Assembly (NCBI RefSeq): GCF_000317145.1
Contig: NC_019697.1
Coordinates: 4,002,385-4,066,384, forward strand
DNA: 64,000 nucleotides
Direction of reading: 5' to 3'
From: Chamaesiphon minutus PCC 6605
GTDB taxonomy: Bacteria > Cyanobacteriota > Cyanobacteriia > Cyanobacteriales > Chamaesiphonaceae
Shown: in pieces, positions 7,756 through 16,946 of the stretch
Layout of the letters: the number at the start of each line of letters is the position of its first letter
Position numbering within the stretch: position 1 is the first letter of the stretch
Translations under genes and position numbers: made by a program
The notes under the pieces: model-generated
The model's input: only the letters and a program-made list of their open reading frames with translations
Database searches by the model: none
What the model was told of the DNA's origin: nothing

Positions 7756-9252
7756 ATGGCAAAACAGCCCCGCACTTCCTATGTTTGTAATGAATGTGGA
7801 TCGACATCCCCACAATGGTATGGAAAATGCCCGATCTGTAACACTTATGGCTCGCTGATCGAACAACCACCGCCGTCTGCTTCTAGGGGAGTTGGTGTCA
7901 AGGCTCCAAATGCTCGATCGAGTGACGAGCAACCGCATCCTCTAGCAGCCCTAACTTTCCCCGAAATTATCGATGGTGAAGAAGAACGCTGGGCTTCTGG
8001 GTTTGGCGAACTCGATCGCGTGTTGGGCGGTGGGATCGTACCGGGTTCGCTAGTCTTAATCGGTGGCGATCCAGGGATTGGTAAATCTACCCTGTTGCTT
8101 CAGACTGCCAATCTCATGTCCAAACATTATCGAGTATTATATGTTTGCGGCGAAGAATCGGGCAAGCAAGTCAAACTTAGGGCTTCTCGACTGGGAGTTG
8201 AAGGCACCAAAGGCGAACTCACTAGCGAGGAAATCGAGGCAAATGGAGCGGCTGAGACACCGAAACAACTAACGGTAGCCGATGGCGCAAATTTATACGT
8301 CCAAGCCGAGACAGATTTAGAAGAAATTCTGCGAGAATTAGAATCGCTGCGCCCTCATGTGGCCGTAATCGATAGTATTCAAACAGTCTATTTCCCCGCA
8401 CTGACATCTGCTGCTGGCTCGGTGGCGCAGGTGCGAGAATGTACCGCAGCGTTGATGAAAGTTGCCAAACGAGAAGACATTACTCTGTTAATTGTCGGAC
8501 ATGTGACCAAAGAAGGGGCGATCGCGGGGCCGAAAGTTCTAGAACATTTAGTCGATACCGTTTTATATTTTGAAGGCGACAGGTTTGCCTCCCATCGTCT
8601 CCTGAGATCCACCAAAAATCGCTTTGGAGCCACTCATGAAGTGGGAGTGTTCGAGATGGTCGATCGAGGATTGAGAGAGGTTGACAACCCTTCTGAGCTG
8701 TTTGTAGGCGATCGACAAGGGATGGCTCCTGGTACGGCAATTGTCGTTGCTTGCGAAGGAACTAGACCGATCGTGGTCGAGTTACAGGCATTAGTCAGTC
8801 CGACTAGCTATCCATCGCCTAGGCGGGCGGGTACGGGCATCGATTACAACCGCCTGACGCAAATTTTGGCAGTACTCGAAAAACGCGTCGGGATTCCACT
8901 CTCGAAATTAGATGCTTATGTGGCATCCGCAGGAGGGTTAAATGTCTCCGAACCAGCGGTAGACTTAGGGATGGCGATCGCGATCGTGGCGAGTTTTCGC
9001 GATCGAGTGGTGGCTCCCTTTACGATCCTAATCGGTGAAATCGGCCTGGGCGGGCAGGTACGTCAAGTATCACAATTAGAGTTACGCCTCAAAGAAGCAG
9101 CGAAATTAGGATTCAAACGCGCGATCGTCCCCAAAGGACATCAAACTTTTCCCGATCTGGGGATGGAAATTATTCCCGTGGGACGAGTAATCGACGCGAT
9201 CGTCGCTGCCCTTCCCGCCGAGACAGAAGTAGAAGATATCGACGAAGATTGA
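7756..9252 (+). CDS. radA: DNA repair protein RadA
   Basis: The 498-residue product is a complete RadA/Sms. It has an N-terminal zinc finger with C11, C14, C25 and C28; Walker A GGDPGIGKST at about 103-112; the RadA-specific KNRFG motif at 287-291; and a C-terminal Lon-like domain with GGLNVSEPAVDLGMAIAI. RadA is a RecA-like helicase that extends recombination intermediates. Residues 148-178 form an insertion absent from the E. coli protein. The start is the ATG at 7756, which is followed directly by the zinc finger. It is divergent from rpaB. Confidence 0.96.
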   Translation: MAKQPRTSYVCNECGSTSPQWYGKCPICNTYGSLIEQPPPSASRGVGVKAPNARSSDEQPHPLAALTFPEIIDGEEERWASGFGELDRVLGGGIVPGSLVLIGGDPGIGKSTLLLQTANLMSKHYRVLYVCGEESGKQVKLRASRLGVEGTKGELTSEEIEANGAAETPKQLTVADGANLYVQAETDLEEILRELESLRPHVAVIDSIQTVYFPALTSAAGSVAQVRECTAALMKVAKREDITLLIVGHVTKEGAIAGPKVLEHLVDTVLYFEGDRFASHRLLRSTKNRFGATHEVGVFEMVDRGLREVDNPSELFVGDRQGMAPGTAIVVACEGTRPIVVELQALVSPTSYPSPRRAGTGIDYNRLTQILAVLEKRVGIPLSKLDAYVASAGGLNVSEPAVDLGMAIAIVASFRDRVVAPFTILIGEIGLGGQVRQVSQLELRLKEAAKLGFKRAIVPKGHQTFPDLGMEIIPVGRVIDAIVAALPAETEVEDIDED

Positions 9253-9330
9253 TATTTTGTAGCCTAACAGACACCGAGCGACTGGCACTGTTGGTGTTAA
9301 ATTAATTGGTAATTGTAGAGATATTCACAA

Positions 9331-9936
9331 ATGAAAAAGAACCAGTTTTGGCAGTATTTAGTTGGTGCGATCGCGATGACACTCTTAATGCCTAGTCTGG
9401 CAAGTGCCCATACAGGTGTCGGCGATACTGGCGGATATTGGCATGGATTAATGCACCCGATCGGTGGCTTAGATCATATTCTTGCCATGGTTGCAGTAGG
9501 CTTGTGGGCAGCTCAAATGGGCGGGAAGGCGGTGTGGGCGATCCCTGCTGCATTTATGGTAGCAATGGTGGGAAGTAGTCTCATTGCCTATTTTGGCGTA
9601 CCTTTACCAGGTGTCGAGCAGGGCATTATTGCTTCTGATTTTATTCTTGGCTTATTACTGTTATTTGCCGCTCGATTACCACTGGCTGTTAGTGCTGGAA
9701 TTGTCGGGATACTAGCTATTTTTCACGGCTACGCTCATGGAGCTGAAATGCCCGAAACTGTGTCAGGGCTGGCTTATGGGGGTGGCTTTCTCATTTCTAC
9801 GGCATTGCTACATCTAGCTGGAATTGGGATAGGGTTTGCGATCGATCGGTACCAACCTAAATTTCCAGAACGATGGTTTCGGATCGGCGGTGGTGCTGTC
9901 GTCCTCGGTGCAGTTTATGTCCTCATCAACCGTTAG
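9331..9936 (+). CDS. HupE/UreJ family nickel permease-like protein
   Basis: The 201-residue product has a signal peptide ending near SLASAHT, then six or so membrane segments. Family motifs are HPIGGLDHILAMVAVGLWAA and, later, IFHGYAHGAEMP; the conserved His and Asp residues are those proposed to bind nickel. HupE proteins supply nickel to hydrogenase or urease. No hydrogenase or urease gene lies nearby, so the substrate here is by family only. It follows radA by 78 bp; read-through is possible. Confidence 0.9.
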   Translation: MKKNQFWQYLVGAIAMTLLMPSLASAHTGVGDTGGYWHGLMHPIGGLDHILAMVAVGLWAAQMGGKAVWAIPAAFMVAMVGSSLIAYFGVPLPGVEQGIIASDFILGLLLLFAARLPLAVSAGIVGILAIFHGYAHGAEMPETVSGLAYGGGFLISTALLHLAGIGIGFAIDRYQPKFPERWFRIGGGAVVLGAVYVLINR

Positions 9937-10151
9937 TAAACTAGATGCCAAAGGATAGATAGGACGGATGTTAAATTATTAGTATTTGAGAAATATTTGT
10001 CGCCCATAAGCTCGATCCGATCTGGATTAGCTCGATCGAGATGACAAAATGGGACTGCGATCTTCTATTCCTGACAAATTGCTCGAATCGAGCGAGCCGA
10101 GCCGATATTCGCTCGATCGGTATTCATTTATCCCCTATCCTCTGTCTTGAT

Positions 10152-10868
10152 ATGTTTCCAATCGATGATGACAATCCCACTAGAATTACGCCGTTTGTCA
10201 CCTACACGTTAATTGCCATCAATATCCTCGTATTTATCTACGAGTTGAGCTTTTCCGAACGCGGTTTGACTAACTTTTTCTATCAATGGGCGATCGTGCC
10301 GCAGCAACTTACGGGCGCGCTGACTGGAGTTCCTTATCCAATGTTACGCGGCGGCGAACCACCCGAAATTCTAACCTTAGTTACATCACAATTTCTCCAC
10401 GGTGGCTTCGCACACATTGCCGGAAATATGTTGTTCTTATGGATCTTTGGTAATAACGTCGAAGACCAATTAGGACATCTAAAATTCTTATTCTTTTATC
10501 TAACTTGTGGCGTTCTGGCTGGTTTAGCTCAGTGGTTTTTTAGCCAAGGTTCGCAGGTACCATCGCTCGGTGCCAGTGGTGCGATCGCAGGCGTAATGGG
10601 AGCATATATCATTCGCTTTCCCAATGTCAGCGTCAGAACGGTAATTCCGATCGGAATTTTCCCATTTTTCACCAGAATTCCGGCTTATTTTTATTTAGGA
10701 ATCTGGTTTTTTCAACAAGCTTTATACAGCTTTGCAACACTTGGCGCGCGCACTAATGTTGGCATGGAAAATGGCGGTGTTGCTTACTGGGCACATGCAG
10801 GTGGATTTGTATTCGGTGCGATTCTCGGCCCAGTTTTGGGACTATTTTCGCGAAGTTCGGAGGCTTGA
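10152..10868 (+). CDS. rhomboid family intramembrane serine protease
   Basis: I start at ATG 10152 (MFPIDDDNPTRITPFVTYTL), which begins the family just before its first membrane helix; the longer frame from 10041 adds 37 non-family residues. The 238-residue product has HGGFAHIAGNMLFLWIFGNN, the catalytic Ser in GASGAIAGVMGAY, and the catalytic His in AYWAHAGGFVFGA, so the Ser-His dyad is complete. Rhomboids cut single-pass membrane proteins within the bilayer. Substrates are unknown. A single gene. Confidence 0.93.
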   Translation: MFPIDDDNPTRITPFVTYTLIAINILVFIYELSFSERGLTNFFYQWAIVPQQLTGALTGVPYPMLRGGEPPEILTLVTSQFLHGGFAHIAGNMLFLWIFGNNVEDQLGHLKFLFFYLTCGVLAGLAQWFFSQGSQVPSLGASGAIAGVMGAYIIRFPNVSVRTVIPIGIFPFFTRIPAYFYLGIWFFQQALYSFATLGARTNVGMENGGVAYWAHAGGFVFGAILGPVLGLFSRSSEA

Positions 10869-10886
10869 TTTTGGCTTAAATATAAC

Positions 10887-10907
10887 GGTGGGCAATGCCC
10901 ACCCTAC
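10887..10907 (+). repeat. GGTGGGCA-TGCCCACC palindrome, copy 1
   Basis: GGTGGGCAATGCCCACC followed by CTAC. The same short palindrome with the same CTAC or TAGGG tail recurs at 12957-12976, 13130-13150 and 13333-13352. It is an interspersed intergenic repeat, 19 bp after the rhomboid stop, where it could also act as a 3'-end hairpin. Confidence 0.75.
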
Positions 10908-11070
10908 ATCTAACTGGATGCGTTACAGGAATTATTGGCATAATGCTCATACCATTTTTTCTGGCTTTCATTTTTGGCTCACACAACGGAAAAACCAACG
11001 GCAGTAGTAGTATTCAGTTTCAAAAATCATTGCAGCGATACAAATAAAATGTACATCAAATAATGTCTTG

Positions 11071-11514
11071 TTATAAAAATTTACGATTAATCAAAGTAAG
11101 AAAACGTTCTGGGTTTATAACTTTCACTAGTTCAGTCCCATTAATATATTCATTAAGATCTCCATTCAGGTAAGCTTCTTTTAACTTAGGAGTCCAACCT
11201 TCTCCTCCAATAATTAAATAAGCATAAGGAAATTTACCATTACTATTTTTGATGGCATCAATTAACTTAATTATCTCAAAAGGAACTTTCTGCTCGGCGG
11301 TTCCGGCTGTCTCTTGCCATTTCTTTGACAAAATCAACCAGCGTAAATCGGGAGTTTCTATCACTCGATCGGGAAGATGCTTTCCCCCACTGATAGTTGG
11401 AACTAAAAATGGTGAGTACTCATCTTTAGTTAAGATTCGGTAACCTTGTGCTGGTAATACTGTATCAAAAAGTTGCTCGAATACTTTTCCTGTATTAACA
11501 CCAATTTTAGACAT
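11071..11514 (-). CDS. putative PD-(D/E)XK restriction-type nuclease
   Basis: The 147-residue product has the arrangement PDRVIETPDLRWLILSKKWQ followed by ETAGTAEQKVPFEI, which resembles small PD-(D/E)XK nucleases found beside DNA methyltransferases in cyanobacteria. The later YAYLIIGGEGWTPKLKEAYL fits the core fold. Its start overlaps the 3' end of the adenine-methyltransferase gene by 8 bp, so the two are probably translationally coupled as one restriction-modification unit, with the nuclease made second. The exact catalytic residues are inferred. A role in repair is a less likely alternative. Confidence 0.7.
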   Translation of the reverse strand: MSKIGVNTGKVFEQLFDTVLPAQGYRILTKDEYSPFLVPTISGGKHLPDRVIETPDLRWLILSKKWQETAGTAEQKVPFEIIKLIDAIKNSNGKFPYAYLIIGGEGWTPKLKEAYLNGDLNEYINGTELVKVINPERFLTLINRKFL

Positions 11515-12316
11515 CGACTGAAAACCCCTTGCACGCTATGACTTCTTTGGCTGGGCGACGATCGCCATTACAAGCGATGCGTCTGGGTGCATCTACTATA
11601 GTGTTAGTAAACCCATAATCTCGGTACAAATCGACAATTCGATCGGTTGCTTGATTAGACAAAACAACTTTACCTGGATGTTTTGCCAGCCATTGAGTCA
11701 GCCGCACCTGATCGTCCCATTTAAAGTCATCCTGACTATACTTGGTAAATTGCACATCATAGGGTGGATCGGCATAAATGAAATCATCTGGCTCTAATTT
11801 TAAGCATTCAAAATCGCCAACCGTAATATCCCATGATTGTAAGGCGGCTTGATATTCGCTAAAATCAGTCGCATAGTTAATTGTTTTATATCGTCCAAAA
11901 GGGACATTAAATTCACCACTATTATTAAATCGACATAGGCCATTAAATCCCGTCCGGTTGAGATAGTAGAAAATTTGGGCGGCTTCACTAGATTGAGATT
12001 TACCCGCACGAGTTAGTTGATTGAAGCGCGATCGTATTTCATAGTAAAACTCGCGATCGTTTTTCATTTCGATCTCTACTATTAATCCTTGTTGGAGGTG
12101 ATGATAAAGATTCGCTAAATGGATATTGGCATCATTTAGTAGTGCCCGCTCTGGCTGTAAACCCAAGGCGACAGATAAACTGCCCATGAATGGCTCAACT
12201 AAACGATTATTGTCGTTTGGTTGCCATAGTTTTAGCAATGTTGGTAACAGCCATCTTTTACCTCCAGCCCATTTTAGTAAAGGCTTGACCGAGGTTGCAG
12301 GAGGAGATGACAGCAT
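11507..12316 (-). CDS. DNA adenine methyltransferase, D12 class (Dam/DpnM-like)
   Basis: The 269-residue product has the AdoMet-binding motif KWAGGKRWLLP at residues 15-25, the VEPFMGSLSVAL motif, FNGLCRFNNSGEFNVPFGRY typical of D12/Dam enzymes, and the catalytic DPPY in DDFIYADPPYDVQF. These enzymes make N6-methyladenine, most often in GATC. GATC is extremely frequent in this window (CGATCG, GATCGATC). It is followed by the nuclease gene with an 8-bp overlap. The target sequence is inferred from family, not shown. Confidence 0.9.
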   Translation of the reverse strand: MLSSPPATSVKPLLKWAGGKRWLLPTLLKLWQPNDNNRLVEPFMGSLSVALGLQPERALLNDANIHLANLYHHLQQGLIVEIEMKNDREFYYEIRSRFNQLTRAGKSQSSEAAQIFYYLNRTGFNGLCRFNNSGEFNVPFGRYKTINYATDFSEYQAALQSWDITVGDFECLKLEPDDFIYADPPYDVQFTKYSQDDFKWDDQVRLTQWLAKHPGKVVLSNQATDRIVDLYRDYGFTNTIVDAPRRIACNGDRRPAKEVIACKGFSVDV

Positions 12317-12368
12317 AAGTTAGGTGATAATATTGAAGCTAGCAAACACCTTAGCAGAATATCGAGGT

Positions 12369-12917
12369 TTATTGGGATCGATACGATTTAACAATTTCTG
12401 TAAAAGCTGGCAACCCATCCTGGAAGGCTTTTATGTTGCGAGCATTAAGAACTATAAAATTGATTGTTTTTGCTTCTTCGATATATGCTACTGCTTCATG
12501 ATTGCCGTATCGATCGCCACTAAACCAATAAATTTTAACGATTAGTTTGTCGCCAATCTTTAAATTATTTTTAAAACTTGCTCGATAATTGGGATGACCA
12601 TTGTTGTGAAAATTTGTTACCAGATTATTTACAACATCTTGGGTATTGCGAATCTTGTTACCACGATCCATTGGCCTAGTATAAATTACGGCCTGACTAT
12701 TTGCCCAAGATGAATTAGCTGGATAAAATACGAGTGGAACTCCATCCGCTCTCATTGCTTCTGAATCGATCGCCCAACCTTTGGGAGCCGTAAGTGCATA
12801 ATTATGGTTGTCTCCACTAGCCTTGCCAGAACCGCCTTCAACTTGCGCTTGGATGGGCAATGCCAATCCAAAAATTAAAGTAGAGGCAATTACAATTCTC
12901 GAAAATGTAGATTTCAT
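12369..12917 (-). CDS. exported protein of unknown function
   Basis: The 182-residue product has a clear signal peptide (MKSTFSRIVIASTLIFGLAL, cleavage near IQAQ). The mature part reads NYALTAPKGWAIDSEAMRAD and VVNNLVTNFHNNGHPNYRAS, then VAYIEEAKTINFIVLNARN, a pattern of strand and helix that recalls PsbP-like or similar single-domain periplasmic folds, but I do not recognise the family. It is transcribed towards the methyltransferase gene, 52 bp away. Confidence 0.65.
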   Translation of the reverse strand: MKSTFSRIVIASTLIFGLALPIQAQVEGGSGKASGDNHNYALTAPKGWAIDSEAMRADGVPLVFYPANSSWANSQAVIYTRPMDRGNKIRNTQDVVNNLVTNFHNNGHPNYRASFKNNLKIGDKLIVKIYWFSGDRYGNHEAVAYIEEAKTINFIVLNARNIKAFQDGLPAFTEIVKSYRSQ

Positions 12918-12956
12918 AATATAGTTGGGAACGAGCGCGGTGTATTAAGTATTAAG

Positions 12957-12976
12957 TAGGGTGGGCTGTGCCCACC
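12957..12976 (+). repeat. GGTGGGC-GCCCACC palindrome, copy 2
   Basis: TAGGGTGGGCTGTGCCCACC, a further copy of the palindrome at 10887, in opposite orientation as judged by its TAGGG side. It lies 40 bp upstream of the exported-protein gene. Confidence 0.7.
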
Positions 12977-13056
12977 ACATGGGTTTCAGGTTATTATTAT
13001 CTAATAATCATCTGTATCCAAAGACTTAAATGGCTGGTAATTTCCAGCCTCATATC

Positions 13057-13150
13057 TTCTCAATTATTAATTGTCAATTAAGTAGTAATTGTAATCATTT
13101 AATGGATAAATAATGATTGAAACCTATTTGGTGGGCACTGCCCACCCTAC
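13057..13150 (+). repeat. diverged tandem duplication, unit 1 (includes palindrome copy 3)
   Basis: This unit (TCTCAATTATTAATTG ... AATCATTTAATGGATAA ... AACCTATTTGGTGGGC ... CCCACCCTAC) is similar along its length to 13260-13352 (TCTCTATTAATTGTTAAT ... AACCTAATTGGTGGGC ... CCCACCCTAC). Each unit ends in the GTGGGC palindrome. The two are separated by the 103-bp MITE. Confidence 0.65.
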
Positions 13151-13253
13151 TGGGACGACAAGCTTAAAAATGTGGGTAAAGCGATCGCTTAAAGTATTAC
13201 TGGTTGTATTTTTTACGGTTCTGAATGCCCACAATTTTAAGCGTGTCGAGCCA
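13151..13253 (+). mobile_element. 103-bp MITE, copy 1
   Basis: Starts TGGGACGACAAGCTTAAAA and ends, on the other strand, TGGCTCGACACGCTTAAAA; the two termini match at 22 of 26 positions. The element is flanked by CTAC on both sides (13147-13150 and 13254-13257), a 4-bp target duplication. A copy identical over all 103 bp lies at 53810-53912. The element has no credible coding capacity and contains one GCGATCGC. It must be moved by a transposase encoded elsewhere. Confidence 0.88.
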
Positions 13254-13259
13254 CTACTG

Positions 13260-13357
13260 AATTTCTCTATTAATTGTTAATAAAGTAGTAGTTACAATTA
13301 CTTAGCAGCTAGATAATGCTCTAAACCTAATTGGTGGGCAGTGCCCACCCTACTGAA
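13260..13357 (+). repeat. diverged tandem duplication, unit 2 (includes palindrome copy 4)
   Basis: Partner of 13057-13150. It ends GCCCACCCTACTGAATTTC, the same junction that the MITE interrupted in unit 1, where the right flank also reads CTACTGAATTTC. It therefore serves as a related empty site for the MITE. Confidence 0.65.
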
Positions 13358-13382
13358 TTTCTACTGAATTTCTGAATTTTAG

Positions 13383-13413
13383 TATCAACTATCAACTATC
13401 AACTATCAACTAA
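13383..13413 (+). repeat. heptamer tandem repeat (ATCAACT)n
   Basis: Four and a half units of ATCAACT directly before the chlD stop codon. Heptameric tandem repeats of this kind (STRR) are scattered in cyanobacterial intergenic DNA; another cluster is at 25263-25364. Confidence 0.75.
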
Positions 13414-15447
13414 TTAACGCATATCCCCGATCGCACTCATGGCTGTAGCTGCGATCGCTTGTTCGGTGGCTTTGGGAAGATGATGATATTTACCATTAGC
13501 TTGTTTGGCTAATTCTTTGGCAAATCCGGTCGAGATAAATTTATTTTCGGTGTCGATAACTAATAATTTAATCCCGATCGATCGAATCCGTGCGGCAATA
13601 TCTAACAATTCTTGCTTGATATCTGGCTTTTCATCAGGTGGGATAGTATCGCCCAAGGAACGTGCTAGCGGTACATTGCCCCGTCCGTCGGTAATAGCGA
13701 CGATAACTACTTGTCCGACATCGCCCGAACTTTGGGCGTTAACACCGACCCGCACGGCTTGAGTCAATCCGTGTGCCAGCGGCGAACCACCACCACAGGG
13801 AAGCCGTTCGAGGCGGCGTTTGGCCATCGCGATCGATCGAGTCGGGGGTAATAATACCTCAGCTTGTTCGCCTCGGAAGGGAATTAATGCTACTTGGTCG
13901 CGATTTTGGTACGCCTCTGTGAGCAGGCGCATCACGGCACCTTTCGCCGACTGCATTCGATTGAGAGCCATCGAACCCGAAGCATCTACTACAAATATTA
14001 CCAAGGCACCCGATTTACGGGCTAATTTTTTGCCGCGAATATCGCCTTGCTCGACGATCACTTTACGATCTGGTTGCCGCGCTCTGCGTGACTTTTGATA
14101 GGGTGCTGCGGCGCGTAATGTGGCATCTACGGCAATTCTGCGGACTTTGCCTTTGGGTAAAATCGGTTTTACATATCTGCCCCGATCTTCCGAAAATACT
14201 AGGCTGCGGCTGCCGGATTTGCCCTGTTTTTGTTGGGCAGATTGGGCAAAAGCGAGGATGGTATCGTCTAAGATTACGCCCTCGATATCAAAGACAAATT
14301 CTTCGGGAATATTCGGCGGTTCTTCCGGTTGGTCTTCATTTTCCGGCTCGTCGTCGTCATTATCTTCTTCCTGCTCGTCTTGCTCCTGCTCCGACTGGTC
14401 TTGAGGCTGCTGTGGCGGCGGTGGTGGTGGGGGGTTTTCCTCCGGTGGGGTTTGAATCACCGTCGCGCGGGGCACGATGACTAGTTCGACTGCGCGCCGC
14501 AGATCGTCAGCATTGACATTCGTGCGTCCTTCTAGTGCTGCTGCTGCTTTGGCCACCCGCACGGCAAATAATTCGGCGCGATGCCCCATGACGCCGCCAC
14601 GGAGGGCTTCGGTGACTAAATATGTAATCTGCTCTTGAGTAATCTGGACGTCTTTAAGCCATTCTCGCGCTAGCAGAATTTGGGTTTTGAGGTTATCGAT
14701 TTCTTCGGTATATTGGGTCAGAAAAGCTTGGGGCGAGGAAGAATAAGAAATTGCTTGACCGACGGCTTGCACGCGTTGGTCGATATCCAAGACGCCATCA
14801 GCCGATAGGGAAATTGCAATCCGATCGAGTAAATGCTCTCTTAATGCACCTTCTTCGGGATTATAGGTGGCAATCAGTAAAGGTTTACACGGATGTTGGA
14901 AGCTAATCCCTTCGCGTTCGATTTGGTTGCGCCCATCAGTGAGGACGCCCAGGAGGAGGTTAGCAATCTGGTCTTCAAGGAGGTTAATTTCATCGATATA
15001 TAAAACTCCCCGATGCGCTTGTGCCAATAGTCCTGGCTGAAATACCGAGGCTCCCGCCTGTACTGATTTATCCAAATCTACGGAACCCAATAGCCGATCC
15101 TCCGTCACGCCTAAAGGAATTTGGACGAAGGGAGTTGGCACGATTTTGGTCTGTAATTCTAGATTGGGATCTGATGCCCGCATGGCTGACAAACTATCGT
15201 CCCACTCGCTGGGAGCCTGCGGATCGCAGTTGCTGATGCCGCCAACGGCAATTTCGATCGGGGGTAAGAGCGAATGAATTGCCCGTGCCATGACCGATTT
15301 AGCCGTACCGCGACCGCCAGCGATCGCGACTCCTCCCAAGGTTGGATCGACAGCGGCCAGTAGCAGTGCTATTTTGATAGCTTCTTGTCCTACTACCGCA
15401 CTCAGAGGAAAGGCATTAATGTTGGAGGTGGCGATCGCTGTTGACAT
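13414..15447 (-). CDS. chlD: magnesium chelatase ATPase subunit D
   Basis: The 677-residue product has the standard ChlD layout. An AAA+ module starts with [20 protein letters not shown] at residues 44-63; a Pro-rich then acidic linker runs about residues 332-375 ([24 protein letters not shown]); and a C-terminal von Willebrand A domain has the MIDAS motif [12 protein letters not shown] near residue 485. ChlD forms the ATPase platform with ChlI that drives ChlH to insert Mg2+ into protoporphyrin IX, the first step of chlorophyll synthesis. The gene stands alone. The start is at ATG 15447. Confidence 0.97.
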   Translation of the reverse strand: MSTAIATSNINAFPLSAVVGQEAIKIALLLAAVDPTLGGVAIAGGRGTAKSVMARAIHSLLPPIEIAVGGISNCDPQAPSEWDDSLSAMRASDPNLELQTKIVPTPFVQIPLGVTEDRLLGSVDLDKSVQAGASVFQPGLLAQAHRGVLYIDEINLLEDQIANLLLGVLTDGRNQIEREGISFQHPCKPLLIATYNPEEGALREHLLDRIAISLSADGVLDIDQRVQAVGQAISYSSSPQAFLTQYTEEIDNLKTQILLAREWLKDVQITQEQITYLVTEALRGGVMGHRAELFAVRVAKAAAALEGRTNVNADDLRRAVELVIVPRATVIQTPPEENPPPPPPPQQPQDQSEQEQDEQEEDNDDDEPENEDQPEEPPNIPEEFVFDIEGVILDDTILAFAQSAQQKQGKSGSRSLVFSEDRGRYVKPILPKGKVRRIAVDATLRAAAPYQKSRRARQPDRKVIVEQGDIRGKKLARKSGALVIFVVDASGSMALNRMQSAKGAVMRLLTEAYQNRDQVALIPFRGEQAEVLLPPTRSIAMAKRRLERLPCGGGSPLAHGLTQAVRVGVNAQSSGDVGQVVIVAITDGRGNVPLARSLGDTIPPDEKPDIKQELLDIAARIRSIGIKLLVIDTENKFISTGFAKELAKQANGKYHHLPKATEQAIAATAMSAIGDMR

Positions 15448-16268
15448 TGTAATTTAGATTCTGCTTGGGGATAGCCTCTTCGGGAGTGCCAGGGCGCGAG
15501 TAGCCTTGCGATGGGATCGCTCGGCTCTTGTAGATCTAAATTATCTCATATTAAGCACTTGGAACCGATCGGGGTCGCGATCGGTCACATATTGCATCTA
15601 GATATACTCTACATATTTTCTTGCCCTATGTTAATTTAGGCAATTCAGTGGGCACAATTTAACTAGCATATTTATTTTCATGAATATGTTGTAAAGATAG
15701 ATTGTCGCGTAAGCGTAGATCGATGTTAGCGATTTTAGATCGGCCAATGGGTACAATTGAAGATATCATTCTCTATACCGATCGACAGTACAAATTGTCG
15801 ATTAGAAAGTGTAGATTCTGGCGATGTAAACGTTGGTACTGAAGTAGCATCTCTACTGTGGTTACCAATAAATGTGTTCGGCCTTCAACTCTCAACCGCT
15901 CTCTCTAGCTTAAATCTATTATCCGTAACTTCTAACTTTGAAATCAGATCCGACCGTCATCAATTTTGATGGCAATACCGATCCGTCGATAATCTAACTT
16001 TAGATTAGCTAAATTGATGATTGCAAGTTCGATTGTATCCTTGCCAATATTAGGCATCAAAAGTATACTCGGACTAGCTCTTGATTGAGCGATCTGACTG
16101 ACGATGCTCGCCACGATCGTGTTAATATTTAGGAAAATATACGAAGTATAATAACGTTGAATTTAAATCGACGTTTTAGTTCGGACTTCGAGTACACGCG
16201 ATCGGATCTCCAAATTAGCTACAAGAAATTTACACATCAGCTCATTAAAATATTCGGGAAATCTCAAT
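15448..16268. other. 820-bp intergenic region, no gene found
   Basis: Between the chlD start and the broken exported-protein gene. It has several short inverted repeats such as GATCGGGGTCGCGATC near 15570 and CATCAATTTTGATG near 15958, and frequent TCGATC words, but no credible reading frame, RNA gene or terminator. It may be a worn-down former coding region; the only longer open frame (15757-15969) has no protein-like features. Confidence 0.45.
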
Positions 16269-16946
16269 ATGAAGCGATTAATGTGGTACGTCGGCTGCTG
16301 TATGATGCCTCTGTATAGTGCATCAGCTACCTACGCTAGCCCAGAAATAAAATCCGGTAATAACACCATTGCGACTGGTAACGCAGCTAGTTTGGGTAGA
16401 CTCTCCAGTACGGATTACCCCGCACCCACGACAGCTCCCACAATCGCCAACAATCTTCTCGGGCAGGTGCCCCCACCCCCACCAACTCCAACCGACGCGC
16501 CCACAACGCCAGCACCAGCAGCAACTCCGAGCGATTCAGAAACCCAGGAAATTCAGAGACAGCTCGACGAGCTAAAAAATGCTCCTCAAGACAACGCCAA
16601 CACTTTTCAGCCCAAATCTTCTCCAGCCTTTTCGATTTTTAACCCGATTGGCTTTGGTGCTGATAAAAACCTTGTCTTTTTATCTGTAAGTTACCAAAAT
16701 CGTACTAGATTTGGGAATGTTTCTGATGGTGAAGCGGGGATCGGGATTGGTTTAGGCGATGCGGTCAACTCGGTCGGAGCCGAACTATCTTACAGTCTCA
16801 ATAGCTTTGGTTCTAGTGGCGGATTTGGTAGCGGTGCCTTCAACGCCAAACTGCACAAACGGGTCGGCGAAGATGCGGCTGTAGCGATTGGTTGGAACCA
16901 ATTTGCCAAAGTTCAATTCGATCGTGGGGCATCTGACTCAGGGTGA
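16269..16946 (+). pseudogene. exported protein gene, 5' part, cut by an IS
   Basis: The frame begins with a signal peptide (MKRLMWYVGCCMMPLYSASA), then a low-complexity Pro/Thr-rich linker (PPPPPTPTDAPTTPAPAA) near residues 68-95, then a Gly/Ser/Phe-rich beta-like region (FGADKNLVFLSVSYQNRTRF, AELSYSLNSFGSSGGFGSG). After residue 223 it enters the ISAs1-family element and stops. Bases 16269-16938 join in frame with 18434-18792 when the IS and one copy of the 10-bp target are removed, giving a 342-residue protein, possibly an outer-membrane or surface protein. Function unknown. Confidence 0.85.
16929..16938 (+). repeat. 10-bp target duplication, left
   Basis: GCATCTGACT, repeated exactly at 18424-18433 on the other side of the IS. 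Length fits the 8-10 bp made by ISAs1-family transposases. Confidence 0.92.

Noticed and set aside
10041-10151. N-terminal extension of the rhomboid gene
   Set aside because: Residues before MFPIDDD are not family-like and place non-hydrophobic text before the first helix; ATG 10152 is the better start.
15757-15969. 70-residue plus-strand frame in the chlD upstream gap
   Set aside because: No ATG with RBS, no domain, Ser/Leu-rich composition like non-coding DNA.
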